From assembly GCF_958295425.1 (NCBI RefSeq), contig NC_081154.1, forward strand, positions 10,161,766-10,225,765: 64,000 bases of DNA, read 5' to 3'. Numbering within the stretch: position 1 is the first letter of the stretch; each line of letters begins with the position of its first letter. The translations under genes were made by a program, and so were the position numbers. The stretch is from Solea solea (Eukaryota > Chordata > Actinopteri > Pleuronectiformes > Soleidae). Shown piece by piece: positions 60,901 to 64,000 of the stretch. Below the pieces are notes generated by a model. That model ran no database searches, had not been told where the DNA came from, and was given only the letters and a program-made list of their open reading frames with translations.

Positions 60901-63760
60901 CCAACACTTGAAGATTGATTTAAAGCATTTATATATAACACATGTATATATAAAAACACACCGGCAAAAAAAGAGAATGTTAGTGATGAGGTCTATGATT
61001 AAAAATAGCTGACATTACATTACATGAGTGTGAAGCATTTTGGATTTAGATACTACAGAAATTGACTGCGATGGAAAATCTGCATGTCCATGTATTTTAC
61101 ATTAAATAAAAGGCCTTTAATTAAATATCTACGGACACAAGACATTTTCTGTTGACAGAGAATGACATGTGCACAAAAAAAAGCCTTTACTGTCAGTGGA
61201 CTACACACAGAGTAATTGATAAATGATTTTGCCCAAACGATATGGTCCCCAAATGAACAATTTCCACGCTGCTCTACAGCAGATTAATGACTGCAGAGGC
61301 TGTCGTGTGCCATGTTACAGGTTAAAAACACTCTAAGTAATCGCAAGAGTTCTGGGTGTTCAAGACCTCCGTGGCTGCTCTCGGGCCACTCAGGGTCAAT
61401 GATTGGTTATGCAAACACCTAAAAAAAACTAAAATCTACTGGGTAGGTCCAGTGGCCTGGGCCAGATGCCTGGGGGGGGGGGGGGGGGGGGGGGGGATAT
61501 GGAAGCTTTGAGAGTGTCTTTGTGTTGCAGAGAGAAGGAACCTCTTGTTTTGTCAGTCAGTCAGAGAGATGGGCAGTGACCCGCAGGGACCCCCTCTCCT
61601 CCCCTGCCTGGCAGCTTAACAGCCACTGCATAAGTGCTGAGCTGAAGGAAATACCCACAGATTTTTAGAGCCGCACTGAATGGACAAATATGCCCCCCCT
61701 CCGGTTCTCCCGCTTCCCTACTTCACCCTCCAGCCTTTTTCTCATCAAAAATCTGTTAGGTTTAAACCAAAAACATAAACTCTGTGCCACTGGCTTAAAA
61801 AACAAGGCTGAAGGCTTCTGTAGTCTTGCAATGCTCCCATTTAATTTTGAGATGTGCGCACACTAACCTGATTCAGACTTCTTGGCATACTTTTTGCTCT
61901 GTCCCCTGATAATGAGGATGAAAACCAGCAGCAGGATGAAGATGAGCCCCACCAGTGCCACCACAACCAGGAACCACCACTCCTCGTAGAAAGGTGCCAC
62001 TTTTTGGGCTGGACAAAAACAGAAAATTAGGAATTTGCTGTTGTTAAAAACATCCCGCTGTATTTCTGTGAAGTCCAACTTGTTAAAGGAATATTTCACC
62101 TATTTGCATTTAGCTTTGTATTACTAGAATAGAGATTATATTTTTGAAAAATTGTGCTTCCCAACCTCAGTTTCCCCCGAGTCCAGAAATATCTTCTTTT
62201 CTTTGTTACGTGCTCACCAGTTACGCTAAAGTCCTGTTAGCGTAACTGTTAGCAAAGATGGCGGACACTGTTTACATTCTGGGACTGAGGTCCAAGCCTT
62301 GGTCCGAGGCTTGAAACTGCAACGCTAATTCTCGCACTTTTTAGACCCACTCGTAGGGGGACGGGACCTCATTCCCAGAATGTAAACAGTGTCCGCCATC
62401 TTTGCTAACAGTTATGCTAACAGGACCAAGTGTCACTGGTGAGCACGAAACAAAGGAAAGAATGAAGATATTTCCCAACTCAGGGGAAACTGAGCACAAT
62501 TTTTTCAAAAATACTACAACTATTCTAGTTATACAAAGCTAAATGCAAAAGTGAAGTGTTCCACTAAAACTCACCAGATATAGAGGGGGAGGGAAGACTT
62601 GGAGAGCCATAGCCATAGTCGTTCACTCCAATTACTCGGAAATCATAACTGACCCCTTGCTTTAGCATGTCCATGTTGAAGGTGTGTAGCGTCGCTTCCT
62701 TGGGGATGTCTTTAATTAAGATATCCCACAGTCCCTCATCTGCAAGTCACAACAGTGGGTTAGAGGAGACCATGAAAGTTGCAAAACAGTTAAAATTTTA
62801 TGTGGTATTACTTTATTAGCAGGTTGGTTGTTTATTTGATATAAGGCCCCAGTCTGGTTGGCAGCTCCCCGGGTAATTCATAATTCCCACAAATATTACT
62901 CAATCCATCAGTTTCACTGCTCCCTTAAAATTTACAGCGACCAAATCTACATCATAAATACCGACGTGGCCATTTTTCAAGCCAAGCCGTGTTAGATGGC
63001 TTCCTGCTTGCTTTGGAAGTCATTTATTACACACTGCTTCTTGTAAACAGCCATGTAAGTTTTTTTTTGTCTTTTTTTTAATGGCGCACACAAACATAAA
63101 CAACAACCTGACTTCATCAGTCTTGCCGTTGATTTCTGGCAAAAGGTAGAGAAGCTGCGGAAATTTGATTTCACGACAAAAACAAGTCGTCAAGTTATAC
63201 GAGTCTGCAGGGAGTCATGACACTAACATAAGGGAAATGGATGTGGGCTTAATCTTAACTGTTCCCTGGATACTGGCTCTTAGCTACACAGTCGTGGATA
63301 ACGCTTTTTAAAATCCTACAATTAAGCACCCCCCTTCAATTTTCACTTATAAATCATGAAACACATCCTCCCCTGTGAGTTACCTTCCATCCATCACCCT
63401 CTTAACCCTCCCCAAGTGGTGTCAATCACAACTGAAACCGGATACCAATTGTCTCAACTGCAGCAGCTCAATCAATAACCCATTAAAATGCCAGGGACGC
63501 AGACACTGGGGCAGCAGATGTTGACATTTTACACCACTTATCTTAATCAAACCATTTAAGTGGCAATAAAGAAAAAGCCTACAAATTAATGACTAAAGTG
63601 TTGATTGACTGGCTTGTGCAAATGAGGCTCGTACCTGAAGGTCTGGCTTCGATGACGTAGCGTGAGATGGGAGCACGTCCTGGGTCTCCACTGGTCCAGT
63701 GGATGGTCAGGCCTGAACCGTGGCGCGTGATAAAAGGCTCTCCAGGCGGCCCAGGGGCTC
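51452..63760 (-). CDS. sdk2: Sidekick cell adhesion molecule 2, C-terminal part (six exons, partial)
   Basis: Coding exons (minus strand) are 63,760-63,635, 62,739-62,575, 62,008-61,868, 60,690-60,552, 56,227-56,098 and 51,934-51,452. All have GT-AG borders and join in one frame for about 394 codons. Sidekicks are large immunoglobulin/fibronectin III homophilic adhesion proteins; SDK2 directs lamina-specific synapses in the retina. Seen here are the last FN3 domain, a transmembrane helix ([20 protein letters not shown]), and a tail with [20 protein letters not shown], the [18 protein letters not shown] block, [20 protein letters not shown], and a final GFSSFV that binds PDZ proteins of the MAGI type. 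The tail is near-identical between SDK1 and SDK2 in my memory; the neighbouring cdc42ep4 favours sdk2. The tail has an unusual PQVQ repeat. The N-terminal Ig and FN3 domains lie beyond the window. Confidence 0.92.
51611..51690 (-). repeat. 12-bp in-frame minisatellite encoding PQVQ
   Basis: The plus strand shows repeated GGACCTGGGGCT units. On the coding strand they give five consecutive Pro-Gln-Val-Gln, flanked by QGQ. The unit is a multiple of three, so length changes keep the sdk2 frame. Confidence 0.9.
52106..52151. repeat. (CA)n microsatellite
   Basis: A CA run with CG and TA interruptions, in an sdk2 intron. Confidence 0.9.
52661..53100. mobile_element. 440-bp MITE with 35-bp terminal inverted repeats
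   Basis: The left end GGCCCCGTTTACACCTGGCA then TTAGGAATGCGTTTTCTG is matched inversely by the right end CAGAAAAACGCGTTCTAATG then CCAGGTGTGAAGGGGGCCCC. The interior has no coding capacity. This is a known type of teleost non-autonomous DNA element; I leave its superfamily open. It sits in the sdk2 intron between the last two coding exons. Confidence 0.85.
53861..53881. repeat. Poly-T tract
   Basis: About 21 consecutive T on the plus strand in an sdk2 intron (poly-A in the sense of the gene); it may be a decayed retroelement tail, but no body is recognisable. Confidence 0.8.
56098..56227 (-). CDS. sdk2: sdk2 coding exon (tail, DLIPAESSS block)
   Basis: 130 bp with acceptor CTTGGCCCAG and donor CACAG|GTAATG. 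It completes an Arg codon and then reads [20 protein letters not shown], followed by [18 protein letters not shown] and ISDSQ. Compared with the vertebrate text I remember (DEDVTKYND), this copy has one extra residue ([10 protein letters not shown]). Confidence 0.95.
56455..56660. repeat. Common teleost interspersed repeat, copy 3 (decayed)
   Basis: Phrases such as CTTCCTCCTGTCTGTGTACG, GGTTCTATGATGAACTGGTG and GACTGACTCCAGCCCCTGCT follow the order of the repeat at 11.9 kb, with many changes. Confidence 0.5.
60552..60690 (-). CDS. sdk2: sdk2 coding exon (juxtamembrane tail)
   Basis: 139 bp with acceptor GTTTGTCCAG and donor CACCAG|GTCAGT. It reads [19 protein letters not shown], then [20 protein letters not shown] and KNGVYT, ending two bases into an Arg codon that is finished in the next exon. 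The [19 protein letters not shown] string is highly conserved among sidekicks. Confidence 0.95.
61472..61496. repeat. Poly-G tract of 25
   Basis: An uninterrupted 25-G run on the plus strand (poly-C in the sense of sdk2), in the intron after the transmembrane exon. Its exact length is likely unreliable in any assembly. Confidence 0.9.
61868..62008 (-). CDS. sdk2: sdk2 coding exon (transmembrane helix)
   Basis: 141 bp with acceptor TTTTTGTCCAG and donor ATCAG|GTTAGT. It reads [11 protein letters not shown], then a hydrophobic helix of about 22 residues ([20 protein letters not shown]), then a basic stop-transfer [13 protein letters not shown]. It marks the switch from extracellular FN3 to cytoplasmic tail. 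Confidence 0.96.
62083..62567. mobile_element. Foldback MITE, copy 3, in the sdk2 intron
   Basis: The most complete copy of the family at 0.44 and 5.05 kb. It starts at TTAAAGGAATATTTCACC and ends in GTGAAGTGTTCCACTAAA, with inverse arms GCATTTAGCTTTGTATTACT and CTAGTTATACAAAGCTAAAT, and a nested internal palindrome with CAAAGATGGCGGACACTG and its inverse CAGTGTCCGCCATCTTTG. It fills most of the 566-bp intron, and its right edge lies about 7 bp from the sdk2 splice donor at 62,574. Confidence 0.85.
62575..62739 (-). CDS. sdk2: sdk2 coding exon (last FN3 domain, second half)
   Basis: 165 bp with acceptor GTGACTTGCAG and donor ATCTG|GTGAGT. It reads [20 protein letters not shown], then [20 protein letters not shown] and [14 protein letters not shown]. 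The [14 protein letters not shown] string is the typical F and G strand region of a fibronectin III fold. Confidence 0.95.
63635..63760 (-). CDS. sdk2: sdk2 coding exon (last FN3 domain, first half)
   Basis: 126 bp with acceptor CCTCCTCAG and donor CTTCAG|GTACGA. It reads [20 protein letters not shown], then [20 protein letters not shown] and S. The LTIHW tryptophan and the [11 protein letters not shown] strand fit the start of an FN3 domain. This is the most 5' sdk2 exon in the window. Confidence 0.95.
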
Positions 63761-64000
63761 CTGAGGAGGAATAATTAAAGGGGCTTTTTTGTAAGAAATG
63801 TATTATTCGGTTTATGTTTTGGTGTGTTGTGCCGCCCACCGTCACCTGCCCAATAACACAGCTCAGTTTGATACCCAGATTGTCAGCAACACAGCAACCT
63901 ACAGCTATGCGTGGGAAACACTACAAAACCTAAAACGCCTCACTATCCCTCTCAAAAATGTCTCCACCGAAGTAGAAGCAACAATAGGGTCAACAGTGGA
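63761..64000 (-). other. sdk2: sdk2 intron continuing beyond the window
   Basis: No further exon is visible in the last 240 bases. The remaining FN3 and immunoglobulin exons must lie beyond the right edge. Confidence 0.6.

Larger units (their letters stand above)
51935..63634 (-). other. sdk2: Introns of sdk2 within the window
   Basis: The five introns between the listed exons are about 4.2 kb (51,935-56,097), 4.3 kb (56,228-60,551), 1.2 kb (60,691-61,867), 0.57 kb (62,009-62,574) and 0.9 kb (62,740-63,634). They contain a TIR-bearing MITE (52.66-53.10 kb), a poly-G tract (61.47 kb), a foldback MITE (62.08-62.57 kb), a decayed teleost repeat (56.46 kb) and microsatellites. Repeat-free stretches at 54.46-54.76 and 58.85-59.31 kb look like possible conserved elements. 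I see no separate gene on either strand. Confidence 0.6.

Noticed and set aside
51452..63760. Assignment to sdk1 rather than sdk2
   Set aside because: The tail alone cannot separate the paralogues with certainty from memory (the [14 protein letters not shown] text has sdk1-like features), but adjacency to cdc42ep4 matches the SDK2 locus. A phylogeny with the full protein would decide.

Overview
This is a stretch of vertebrate, almost certainly ray-finned (teleost) fish, nuclear DNA. Coding exons are short, spliced and far apart. Long AT-rich non-coding stretches carry many microsatellites and the interspersed repeats typical of fish: a LINE 3' fragment, foldback and hAT-like MITEs, and several short teleost families. 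No bacterial, plasmid or phage features are present.

Two protein genes can be named with confidence, both on the minus strand. The right part (about 49.7-64 kb) is the 3' end of a sidekick gene, best read as sdk2. Six coding exons encode the last fibronectin III domain, the transmembrane segment and the whole cytoplasmic tail, ending in the PDZ-binding GFSSFV. The 5' part lies beyond base 64,000. The middle (about 28.6-46.1 kb) is cdc42ep4 (BORG4, a Cdc42 effector): one coding exon of 333 codons at 31,364-32,365, a likely non-coding first exon at about 45.94-45.99 kb behind a TATA box, and a 13 kb intron. The order and orientation (cdc42ep4 directly downstream of sdk2, same strand) match my recollection of the human CDC42EP4-SDK2 pair on chromosome 17, which supports sdk2 over sdk1.

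The left part (1-19.5 kb) shows no gene I can support; it holds microsatellites, repeats and non-coding sequence.

Between them, at about 19.5-26.9 kb on the plus strand, lies the least explained part of the window. A CRE-bearing, GC-richer segment is followed by clean splice donors and acceptors, short exons, and a terminal exon with an AATAAA signal, convergent to cdc42ep4. It looks like a long non-coding or micropeptide RNA gene. Its first two exons join into a 32-codon small ORF rich in arginine and acidic residues. Downstream it has a 58-bp exonic tandem repeat that is not a multiple of three, an array of TACTGAC motifs ending at a splice-donor sequence, a 17-bp-stem hairpin, and a 2.44 kb tandem duplication whose second copy has lost about 1.25 kb between 4-bp microhomologies. 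I recognise no known gene here.

Gene calls rest on reading translations and splice sites by eye. No database search was run; family comparisons are from memory.
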